Position numbers and translations under genes: made by a program | Notes under the pieces: model-generated | What the model was told of the DNA's origin: nothing | Databases searched by the model: none | The model's input: only the letters and a program-made list of their open reading frames with translations | Shown here: positions 1 through 7,517 of the stretch, piece by piece | Numbering within the stretch: the first letter of the stretch is position 1 | Layout of the letters: each line of letters begins with the position of its first letter | DNA from: Cyclostephanos tholiformis | Taxonomy: Eukaryota > Bacillariophyta > Thalassiosirophyceae > Thalassiosirales > Thalassiosiraceae | Length of the DNA: 14,023 nt | Assembly (NCBI GenBank): GCA_036939975.1 | Contig: JALLPB010002354.1 | Span: 1 to 14,023, forward strand | Direction: 5' to 3'

Positions 1-112
1 ATCCTATGTTCGTGAATTCACCCTTTTTTTTGCCCGTGCAGTGAAATGGGTTTTCTGTATGGTAACAACACGTATTTGAACAATTTTTCCTAGATTTATC
101 AGAGTCTTAAAA
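1..112. other. Upstream flank of the sulfotransferase gene
   Basis: This is AT-rich sequence with a run of nine T around position 23-31. I see no coding signal or recognisable promoter element. It is probably the 5' flank or leader of the sulfotransferase gene. Confidence 0.3.
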
Positions 113-211
113 ATGTTTGAATTGTACGAGTACGATACACTCTCTATTGTATGGTACGACCCCGGCAACGGCTGTTGCGCGCACCACGCTATTAACTACC
201 TACAGCATACG

Positions 212-1896
212 ATGACCATGACATCCGATGCACGAGTCGTCAACGATAGACGACGGAAGCCATCATCGTCCTTACTCTCATCGACATCTTCCTTCAACCT
301 TTGGGTAATTTTGTTGTTATCAGCCTATTCCTTGCGTGTTTCATTATCGCCGTTTAATGGAATAAGAATAATGGCGAGTTCGAAGGAGAAAGATTCTTCT
401 TCAGTCATCTCGCGACCATCATCCAACAACACAAGCGATTATGTCGGTGCTGAGGAGGGCTTAATACAAGACGCCAAAAATTACGATGAAGAATTGCTTA
501 GAATGGTCAAAGAGAGGAAAGCGACGGGGGCGAAGAGGGGCAAAGTTGCATGGCTCATGAGGTACGAGTTAAGTTTTTCGCACGTTCGTACTTCTGGAAA
601 AAATAAAGTTTACTATATACTAAGCTTCACTCGGCCGTCTCTCTCCGTCATCAGCTTTCCAAACAGTGGCACATCCTTCACCTCGCTCCTCATTCGACTT
701 GCGTCCAACACAACTTCCGGGACCAATTACGGCATGGAAACTAACCCCGGCGCAAGCGCGATGAGCGTCCCCATTTACGATTGGAGTGAGTTCGGACCGT
801 ACTGGATACACCCTCCGGGAAATGTTTTTTCATCCAGAGATATTGACAAGAACAAGCAGGGAGGGGACTTCATACGGAACTACGACATACCTCCTCCGGA
901 CTCGTCCATAATTACTAAAACGCACTGTGGCAGTCGATGCGTATTTTGTCCGCCCCAAGAATACTTGGAGACAGGTGCGTTGGAAAATGATATGGTCGCT
1001 CGCATGCTTTGGTTTTGCAATCATCGTTTCGTTATAATCGCAAACAATCTTCACATTTCATGTTTCAATTCTTTTTGTGACTACATTCATATCAAGATTT
1101 ATCATTCCTGGGTAGTTGCCTGAGCGGATCGAGGAGAGTGCCGGCGAGGATAAAACACAGAGCCGATGTGGATGCATCTGCTATCGAGGCTGCTTACAAG
1201 AATGGCACATTGTTAACCTACTTGGCTGGAACGAACACAGCAATTCAGTACAAAAAACAACACGTCATGTACGACCCCGCAGTCGTTGAGAAGGCAATAC
1301 ATTTAGTACGCAATCCATTCGATAACCTCGTTTCCCGATTTCATCACGAACAGAAGGAAAATCCAAAGCGGGGCAAAACGAGGTGGGTGAATCGATATTC
1401 CAACGATGTTACCGGTTTCAAGAGATGGTGTGCCGACGAGGATACAATATCCGAACGAACCAACGACGAGAGGAGTGCCAATTGGACATTGTATGGCTAC
1501 CCGGAGGATATTGTAAAATACTTCCACGGTGTATCGTGTCACGCTGAATTCCTACGATATGTCCATTGGCACCTCATGTCGATCAGGGTGGTAGAGATTT
1601 TGGAAATTCCCGTGCTGTTTGTGCACTACGAGGATTATAAGAGGGGTGTGAGCAAAGAGACCGATCGAATGTTGAGCTTTCTCAATCTTGATCGCGTGGG
1701 TACGAAATTGCCGGAATTTCATTCGAACAAGGATTATTCTCGGTATTTTTCTCTCGAGGAGCGTGCCGCTGCAAGTGATTTGATGAGAAGGTTGGTCGAG
1801 GCAAAAGGTAGCAGTAGCGGCAGGGATTTGCTGGAGAGGTATTGGGTTGAATTGGATCATACAAAATTGAAGGCCCAGACTATGAGTATCAAATAA
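212..1896 (+). CDS. Sulfotransferase, type II membrane protein (three exons)
   Basis: The gene joins 212-561, 655-974 and 1097-1896 and encodes 489 residues. The family transfers sulfate from PAPS to a hydroxyl or amine acceptor; the acceptor here is unknown. Removing the first intron creates WLMSFPNSGTSFT, the 5'-phosphosulfate-binding loop (S117 onward). RNPFDNLVSRFH from R295 is the 3'-phosphate-binding motif. Between them lie KTHCGSRC and CPPQEYLET, and downstream HYEDY and YFSLEER, all in the style of diatom homologues. Starting at 212 puts a basic stretch (RRRK) before a hydrophobic segment at residues 28-45, as expected for a Golgi signal anchor with a lumenal catalytic domain. An in-frame ATG at 113 would add 33 residues and weaken that topology. 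The stop is TAA at 1894. The fold and splice pattern are well supported; substrate and localisation are inferred. Confidence 0.87.
562..654 (+). other. Intron 1 of the sulfotransferase gene (93 nt, in frame, no stop)
   Basis: The donor is AG|GTACGAG and the acceptor follows a pyrimidine-rich stretch ending in GTCATCAG. TACTAAG at 618-624 is a good branch-point candidate. The length is a multiple of three and the intron has no stop, so unspliced RNA still reads through. Splicing joins AG to C to form Ser and gives the contiguous motif KVAWLMSFPNSGTS, which supports a real intron. Confidence 0.85.
975..1096 (+). other. Intron 2 of the sulfotransferase gene (122 nt)
   Basis: The donor is ACAG|GTGCGT. 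The acceptor chosen is ATATCAAG at 1096, after a T-rich stretch with a TGACTAC branch-like sequence. The joint keeps the frame and reads ...ETD-LSFLGSCLSGSRR..., similar to the Ser-Phe-Leu..Cys-x-Ser-Gly run expected after the YLET motif. A second acceptor at 1138 would also keep frame but drops that run, so it is less likely. Confidence 0.7.
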
Positions 1897-2673
1897 TTAT
1901 TCAGCGTGGCCAAATGTACATACAATTCTGCATCAGATGGTTTTACCACACACTCTCTTTTAGACTTTCTTGAAGTATACGTCGTTGCGCTGTCTTACAA
2001 GCGACAATTCCCGGTGCGTTCTGAAAAACTTTGGCCCGAAGCCACCCCACCTGTAGGTATGCTGCTTTTTCATACCATAGACTGCTTACATCATAATAAA
2101 ACTCGAAGCATCACCGAATATTTCTTCCGTGGGATGGGATAACGATATAGGTATACTCTACTATCTTCAGATCGTAACTCTTACATCGAATACACATTTT
2201 ACTACTTTACCGTAGATAGCCTCGCTCTGCATAATTCTATGCGTAGGAATTAATATCACCCGATGAATAGGATCCGTTTGAAATCCGTTTGTTTCGAGGA
2301 ATTTGAAAGTGACGATTTTGGAGAGAAATTGGAATCCGAGCCATCTCTAGTACGATAGTAGTAACAAACTCGACTCCGCGAATGATGATGCATGATAAAA
2401 TAATTGGTTCGTCGTTTATTTTTTGTCTTCAACGCAACGCCGCTTTTGAAACCTCCTCGTCGACGTGACTGCAGGCTGATGAATATACATATATATATAT
2501 ATAATACACACGGAAAAACCCGCCATCGAACTTACTTCTTCGACAACAAACAGGCATCGTACCATAGGGTGGCATTTCGGCTTGCTTTAGGTCTACGGCC
2601 GACAGAGAGCGACGGGTAAAAGTAATAATCCTCCATTGCATCCACGCCAGCCCTGCGTTTTTCATACGTCAGC
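1897..2673. other. Intergenic region between sulfotransferase and CAP genes
   Basis: This is 777 nt with no convincing coding region on either strand; open frames here are short and lack family features. It holds the sulfotransferase 3' flank, a short AT microsatellite near 2489-2502, and the presumed CAP gene promoter. No specific regulatory motif was identified. Confidence 0.5.
2489..2502. repeat. (AT)7 microsatellite
   Basis: Seven AT dinucleotides lie in an AT-rich stretch about 170 nt upstream of the CAP gene start. It is a simple repeat with no evident function. Confidence 0.8.
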
Positions 2674-4586
2674 ATGAGACTCATGCTTCGTTCGGGACCG
2701 GCATCCTCCTTAACGACGACTCCGTCCACGATGATCATAACGCTCATCATCCTGCTCGTCGTTATAGTTTCGGTCGCATCGAAATCGGGGGAGGGCGATA
2801 TCCGATTCCACGATGACGTCGGGAACCATGAGCATAGGATCGCGCTCAAGTCGCCGGACGACGGCAACGGTGTGATGGCGGTGCCCGACGAGGCCACGAC
2901 GTACACCGGACGGCCGATACACGTCGACGTGCTGTCGAACGACTATCACGTGGATGGAACGACGTCGCTCGTCCTATCGGGCATCTCATCGAACGGCGAC
3001 CACGGCGAATGCTCCATCGTGGGCGACATCGTCACCGCCACGATATCGTCCATCCTGTACGAGCCGCACGACGGGTATTCCGGATACGACGAGTGCGCGT
3101 ACGAGGTGTGCGCATTCGACGATATCGGGACGTGCGACGTTGCCTACCTCACGATCACGATTGCGAAGCAGTTGGATGTCGCGGATTTCGATTTCGCCTC
3201 GGATTATGCAACGACGGCCGATCACGCGATCATCGGTGGCGGTACGACGACGACGACGGGGGGGGGGGGGGGGGGGGATGGTCCACTCGAATTCGATCTC
3301 GATTCATGCTCCCCCGGGGACGAGATGTTGCTAACGATGGAATTGCAAACGGACAAGCACGGTTCGGACGTATCCTGGGAGATACGTAAGGTCATCACGA
3401 CGACGACTTTACAGCGCATCAAGAGGGGGGGTGGTTACGCGCATTATTCCTACGACAGGATCGACGTATGCGTGCAGACTTCGGCATTGTACACTTTCGT
3501 CATTTTCGACGAGTTCGGCGACGGCCTTTGCGACCACGGCGAGGTGGGGGTGTGCGGCTACTACAAGATATACCTCGACGGGAGGGAGATCATTAACGTT
3601 TCGTACTACGGCACGAGGAACAATCATCTGATAAATGTCGGCTTCGATCCGACTCCCGGGATGACAGATCGCGAGACTGAATACCTCCTCGCGCACAACG
3701 AGAGGAGGCGAATATGGCACGAGATGCACAACGTATCGTACGTCCCCCTCTCGTGGTCGCCGATGCTGGCGGAGGAATCCGCGAGGTGGGCCGAGGAATT
3801 ACTGGCGGCGTGCGATTCGGACGGCATTGAGCACGAGTCGGGCGTACTAGTGGGCGAGAATCTCGCTAAGAATAAGGGATATGAGGTCGAGGATGGCGTT
3901 CCGAGTTGGGGACAATTGTACCCCCCCGAGAGTGCGTTTTAAAATACATCATGTCTTCCCTCGCAACTTTCCATTATATATCTCATCTCATCGACTATCA
4001 CGACCCCGGGCCTCTGCTCTCGCTCCGAACTGTGTGTGTGTGTGTTTTTTTTTAAGATATTGTTAGGAGATGGGTCGATCGTGAGGTAGGATGGTTGTAT
4101 CCACATAATGCTCACCTGACTCAATCGTAAGTTATTTCGACGGCAGGCATGTCAATTACTTTTCATGCGAAAATATAACCTCACTCGCCACGTCATCTCA
4201 GGTTGTGGAGGGCGAGCAAGTATCTCGGTTGTGGCGAGAGCGAGAAAAACTACAACGGGGGCAAGTGCAGAGTGCAGGTCTGTCGATATGCCAAGGCAGG
4301 AAATTGCGACATGACGTAAGTTTTTTTAATTCTCAATTGAATCACGCGCTATCAAGGATAATACGATGTTGTATCTCTTACGTGCATTGGGTCGGTATTT
4401 ATTTTTGCTGGTACAGGAGATACAACTCCACGGAGGGCGAGAATTGGTTGATACCAATGCTTAAAGGTGAGTCGTTAACTATGCACAACTTCATATAGAC
4501 ATAATTGAGCAACATCTCATGCGTGGTCTCGTTCATCAGATTCAAGTCCGTGCGAGCCTAGCTGTCCGCCAGAAGGTTGTTTTTGA
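2674..4586 (+). CDS. Secreted CAP/SCP-domain protein with Ig-like modules (five exons)
   Basis: Exons are 2674-3931, 4057-4126, 4202-4315, 4417-4466 and 4540-4586, giving 512 residues. Residues 20-36 form a hydrophobic signal sequence. Residues about 68-164 resemble a cadherin-like/bacterial Ig-like module (VPDEATT, VLSNDY, YEPHDGYSGYDECAYEVCAFD). Residues about 204-320 resemble a beta-sandwich module with YTFVIFDEFGDGLCD. A CAP domain follows from about 332: AHNERRR (H341), EHESG (H387), GENLA (E395), WGQLYPPEN, HLTQSLW (H439), CRVQVCRYAKAGNCDM, then a Cys-rich tail ending CEPSCPPEGCF. CAP proteins are extracellular; the two His and nearby Glu form the conserved CAP pocket, but activity varies across the family. 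Every junction restores a CAP motif. M20 (position 2731) is an alternative start. A run of 20 G lies in the linker between modules. CAP identity is strong; the function is unknown. Confidence 0.92.
3258..3277 (+). repeat. G20 homopolymer inside the CAP coding exon
   Basis: Twenty consecutive G encode six Gly after a Thr run (residues about 196-201), in the linker between the two N-terminal modules. The frame is preserved on both sides at the length given here. Any change not divisible by three would remove the CAP domain from the product. Confidence 0.95.
3932..4056 (+). other. Intron 1 of the CAP gene (125 nt)
   Basis: The donor is GAGA|GTGCGT and the acceptor is a long T run followed by AAG. 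Unspliced RNA meets TAA seven nt after the donor. Splicing gives LYPPE-NIVRRWVDRE, the expected CAP sequence. The 3' end holds (TG)7 then T9. Confidence 0.92.
4031..4053 (+). repeat. (TG)7-T9 microsatellite at a splice acceptor
   Basis: Seven TG dinucleotides at 4031-4044 run into nine T at 4045-4053, directly before the acceptor AAG. The repeat serves as the polypyrimidine tract of CAP intron 1. Confidence 0.9.
4127..4201 (+). other. Intron 2 of the CAP gene (75 nt)
   Basis: The donor is AATC|GTAAGT and the acceptor is CATCTCAG. Joining TC to G forms Ser and gives NAHLTQ-SLWRASKYLGCG, the CAP signature including the conserved His and Trp. Confidence 0.93.
4316..4416 (+). other. Intron 3 of the CAP gene (101 nt)
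   Basis: The donor is GAC|GTAAGT and the acceptor is GGTACAG after a T-rich tract. Joining AC to G forms Thr and gives GNCDM-TRYNSTEGENW. Without splicing the frame ends at the TAA formed by the donor. Confidence 0.92.
4467..4539 (+). other. Intron 4 of the CAP gene (73 nt)
   Basis: The donor is AAAG|GTGAGT and the acceptor is GTTCATCAG. Joining G to AT forms Asp and gives PMLK-DSSPCEPSCPPEGCF, then TGA at 4584-4586. The Cys-rich end matches the usual tail of these CAP proteins. Confidence 0.92.
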
Positions 4587-5213
4587 TGTGAAAAACCTCT
4601 ATTGCCACATGATTGCGAGCAAAACGGTCAGAAGCAAACGTTATGTCCATAGATTTTATTTTTTCTTTAACATCAATGTTGATGCTTATTGCAAACATAA
4701 CTATCATTAATCAGCGCGCCCAATGCACGACGACGGCAAAAATATCATTCACGCAGCACATGAATCGATCCCGACGAATGCCACACAATTGCGAGCGCTT
4801 CGGTCAGATACAGAGCGCGCCTAATGCATCATATGATTTACTGTGAAAGGACACTGCTGATCTAGCGCGGACGTCGACAACAACATGGCATCATTAGTCT
4901 TGCCGCACCGCATTTCATTTTTCGAGCTTCCTGTTTCCATCACGCAATCCAAGCATTCCTGGGGCGCAATGACAAACCCCAACTCATTAATGGAATGATT
5001 TCAATGAAATGAAACCAAAATTCACGATGAGCATTCGGTCAAGAAATAATTACTGCCTAGTTGTTATCTTTTACTCCTAAGAACGAACCAATGAATGAAC
5101 CTTGAGAACTATACTAGGTTGAAGCTCAATTTTTCTAGCAAACTGGTCCCGATCCTATCGACTTGTCTTCATTAACCTTCACATCTATCAGGTCACTATG
5201 AGATAGACCCCAT
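4587..5213. other. Intergenic region between convergent CAP and MORN genes
   Basis: This 627-nt stretch lies between two convergent 3' ends and should hold both 3' untranslated regions. I see no gene in it. It contains a pair of imperfect 28-nt direct repeats (4604-4631 and 4780-4807), each followed by a GCGCGCC-AATGCA-like motif. Confidence 0.5.
4604..4807. repeat. Pair of imperfect 28-nt direct repeats
   Basis: The copies at 4604-4631 and 4780-4807 share GCCACA, ATTGCGAGC and CGGTCAG and differ at six positions. A GCGCGCC(C/T)AATGCA motif follows at about 4715 and again at about 4814. They may be a degraded dispersed or tandem repeat. Confidence 0.5.
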
Positions 5214-6422
5214 TCAACGTCTCCCTCGAACTTTGCCAGGTTTGGGCGCCGCATTCGCTTCAATTACTCCAAAGGATCCATTCGTCCACCGCCCATGGAA
5301 TGCTTTGCCATCGTCATAACTGAGCGTACCTCGGCCGTGCAGCTGCCCGTAGTCGTTTATTTCTCCTGTGTATATCCCCTCGCAGTTGGGTAGGTGACTT
5401 AATGGCATATTTGCCACGCATAGTTGGGTTTCATGGCGGAGGCTCTTTTGGGACAATCCGCACTGAGACCCACGAGACACAGATCGACTCTTGATGGTAC
5501 GAGAAATGTCCTTTTCTCGAATGCTACTGCGGCTTCGACCTGTAACAATACGCTTGCTGCTCCTGGTGAGACCAATCCTGTCACTCGTGTCATGGGTTTC
5601 ATGGCGAAAGCTCATTTGAGACGACTCGAATTGAGACCCACGAGAGACGGATCGACTCTTGATGGATTGAAAACCGTCCTTGTCTCGATTGTTACTGCGG
5701 TTTCGGCCTATGGCACTTCTGAGCTCGCTCGTGGTGAGACCGCTCTTGTCACTCTTGTCATGGTTGCTAGTACTGCTGACGGAGCCCCTCGTTGGCTTAG
5801 AAGTCTTGCCGGTGCATGACGATTTACCACTTTCGCTGGTACCCGTATCCCGACTCTTGGGGGTGGGGTTGTTTTGGCGACTTTGACGACTCTTGCTCCT
5901 TCTCTTCTTGCTCAGGCTCTCACTTCTCTCTGCGCTATTATTCGCATTTTTGGCATCTGGATCCACATTTCGTGACCTGCCGCGACTGACACTGCGCCGA
6001 CCCATTTCAACGAAAGGCAACCGCTTGATGGGAAATATACCAAAGCTATCAGCAGTAGGCGTTCGCTTGAAATTGTTGGAAGAGGGTCGGTCAGAGGGTC
6101 GAGTATTCCTCCAGTCTTCCTCTTTTGCAACATTGTTTTTGCCCCCGAACCAAGTATTTGGTGTGTGTTGGAACAAGGAAGATGATCGAAGAGTACGTAG
6201 TTCTACGCTTTTCCTCCTCGGAGTTTCATTGTATTCCTTTGATGCCGCCGGGATCAATGATGAAAGCGGGGTTGGCGTTTCAGCCATAGATGCCCGCCTG
6301 ATGCCGTTGTTAATGGGTCGACTGTTTCTCCAGTCTTCTTCTTTTACCACCACATTGTCTCCGTGATTTTTCTGGAACAAGGAAGGAGATGGAAGAACAG
6401 ATGGTTCTCTTTGCCAACCCAT
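5214..6422 (-). CDS. Ser/Arg-rich basic protein with a C-terminal MORN-like repeat
   Basis: This encodes 402 residues if started at the first in-frame ATG (6422). The open frame continues upstream to a TGA at 6552-6554 without any ATG, so an upstream exon cannot be excluded. Near the C-terminus, GIYTGEINDYGQLHGRG and YDDGKAFHGRW form one MORN-like unit; MORN units usually occur in arrays that bind membranes or proteins. The rest is basic, low in hydrophobics and probably disordered, with repeated SVSRGS/SRS motifs suited to SR-type phosphorylation. Two internal duplications are visible: a KEEDWRN box occurs twice, and a 56-residue unit with KSRSVSRGSQ and RHET occurs twice in tandem just before the MORN unit. 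The gene converges on the CAP gene. Coding status is supported by length and conserved duplication; the function is unknown. Confidence 0.72.
   Translation of the reverse strand: MGWQREPSVLPSPSLFQKNHGDNVVVKEEDWRNSRPINNGIRRASMAETPTPLSSLIPAASKEYNETPRRKSVELRTLRSSSLFQHTPNTWFGGKNNVAKEEDWRNTRPSDRPSSNNFKRTPTADSFGIFPIKRLPFVEMGRRSVSRGRSRNVDPDAKNANNSAERSESLSKKRRSKSRQSRQNNPTPKSRDTGTSESGKSSCTGKTSKPTRGSVSSTSNHDKSDKSGLTTSELRSAIGRNRSNNRDKDGFQSIKSRSVSRGSQFESSQMSFRHETHDTSDRIGLTRSSKRIVTGRSRSSIREKDISRTIKSRSVSRGSQCGLSQKSLRHETQLCVANMPLSHLPNCEGIYTGEINDYGQLHGRGTLSYDDGKAFHGRWTNGSFGVIEANAAPKPGKVRGRR
5403..5738 (-). repeat. Two tandem 168-nt (56-codon) repeats within the MORN gene
   Basis: The copies are offset by exactly 168 nt: the GGGTTTCATGGCG segments (plus strand) start at 5426 and 5594. 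Both encode IKSRSVSRGSQ followed by RHET. The frame is kept and the copies have diverged, so the duplication is not recent. Confidence 0.8.
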
Positions 6423-6500
6423 CGTTTCTATCTCTGATAAGACGTTATTCTTCAATTTTGCCTCAATCGTTTTGACTCTGATAAGAAGTCTTTCTTCAAT
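6421..6500 (-). repeat. Diverged 45-nt tandem duplication at the 5' end of the MORN gene
   Basis: Segments at 6421-6456 and 6466-6500 (plus coordinates) share ATCGTTT, CTCTGATAAGA and CTTCAAT at a 45-nt offset with a 1-nt length difference. The inner copy overlaps the chosen start codon; the outer copy lies in the leader. Confidence 0.6.
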
Positions 6501-6613
6501 GGTGCAGATGTTAGTAAGATGTATTATGCAGTTGATTTTGTTAGCAGTTTTTCAAGAACTGCTTCTTTAAATGCTAAGCTAGGCTCTTGGCAAACTCCTG
6601 AAGAAGGGAAAAC

Positions 6614-6718
6614 AATGAGGACAGTCGGTCAAACAAAAAAAATAAAAAAAAATCATGAATTTTGTGTCTCGGCTTCCTGGGGGTAGAACTTAATGAGGAC
6701 AGCCGACCGGTCAAACAA
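6614..6718. repeat. Imperfect direct repeat, about 78 nt apart
   Basis: AATGAGGACAG(T/C)CG..GGTCAAACAA occurs at 6614-6636 and 6692-6718, the second copy with four extra bases. Sequence before each copy (AAGGGAAAACA and GGGGGTAGAACTT) is also related, suggesting a degraded tandem repeat. Confidence 0.6.
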
Positions 6719-7182
6719 TAAAAATTTCATGGGTGTAATACAAATTCGGGTTGGGGTCGTTTTTTTGTGTGTGGGTCATCATTCCCTTCAAGGTTCATTG
6801 GGCAAAGATTGCTTTTCGAAAATGTCCAAAGAAAATGTCGAAATTACTCCATGGCAGAGCCTTTCACGGATGTGACAATGGCTCTATATTATAAACATCG
6901 TACCTTTTTACTCAATTCTGTGTCACTTCTTCGTGTTATTGCTGTCTTATGTGATATTATCGACTCTCGCTACGACATCCTATCGTCTAGTGTGGGCGGA
7001 GGCCAATTCTATAGGTACGAGCTACAAAATGAACTTTGCCGCTAATATCGTATTAATCCATTGACTTTACCCCCACACCCTGCCGCTGCCATCGCGTTCC
7101 CCTTGGTTTCAAGATTCCGCCCGTATGCCGTTGTCCGCCATCGTCCATTCCTTCACCATTAATTATTAATATCAATCATCAA

Positions 7183-7192
7183 CCCCCCCCCC
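7183..7192. repeat. C10 homopolymer
   Basis: Ten C lie upstream of the transposase frame. It is a simple repeat; the length may be unreliable in an assembly. Confidence 0.85.
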
Positions 7193-7455
7193 TAGTTCGT
7201 AGCTATATTTTTTGCACCCCCATGTTGTCCGCGTTCTATCTCGCATATCTCTCAACTGTTGGTGGTCAAATCATACGATTGTCTTCCTCACCATTTGATT
7301 GATTTATCGATATGCTTTGGTCGCCCTCGAATGGTTATTCGTTTAGAACGGTTTGAGTGAATCATTATCCATCCCGATGGATCACAAATCACCAAAATCG
7401 CTCGCACAACCTCACACAAAACACACAAAATAACTAGCAATCCATGAACATTCCG

Positions 7456-7467
7456 CCCCCCCCCCCC
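7456..7467. repeat. C12 homopolymer
   Basis: Twelve C lie about 50 nt before the transposase start codon, probably in its leader or promoter. Confidence 0.85.
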
Positions 7468-7517
7468 TTCGATGATGATTCCTCATCCGCACCGCTGAAT
7501 AAATTATTCAATTAATC

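Larger units (their letters stand above)
6423..7517. other. Divergent intergenic region between MORN gene and transposase gene
   Basis: This 1095-nt AT-rich region separates two divergently transcribed genes and should contain both promoters. Open frames at 6693-7045 are short and feature-poor and are not called. It holds an imperfect direct repeat (6614-6636 and 6692-6718) and C runs at 7183-7192 and 7456-7467. No TATA box or transposon terminus could be assigned. Confidence 0.5.

Noticed and set aside
1125..1138. Alternative acceptor at 1138 for sulfotransferase intron 2.
   Set aside because: It keeps frame but removes the SFLGSCLSGSRR run, and the preceding purine-rich GAGGAGAG is a poor polypyrimidine tract. 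The acceptor at 1096 is better.
1906..2142. 78-codon open frame directly after the sulfotransferase.
   Set aside because: It starts only ten nt after the stop codon, has no domain, and is most simply 3' untranslated sequence.
2532..2906. Minus-strand open frame of 124 codons overlapping the CAP gene start.
   Set aside because: It lies antisense to the firmly supported CAP exon and the adjoining intergenic DNA, and has no recognisable domain.
2954..3389. Arg-rich plus-strand frames overlapping the CAP exon.
   Set aside because: They are out-of-frame readings of a GC-rich exon full of CG-containing codons; the CAP frame has the signal peptide and conserved domains.
5893..6366. Plus-strand open frame of 157 codons, rich in Leu.
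   Set aside because: It is the complement of Ser/Arg/Lys-rich codons of the MORN gene; the Leu-rich composition is the expected shadow.
6693..7045. Two overlapping short plus-strand frames in the divergent region.
   Set aside because: They are short, feature-poor and lie in AT-rich DNA; they carry no recognisable family motif or splice-linked continuation.
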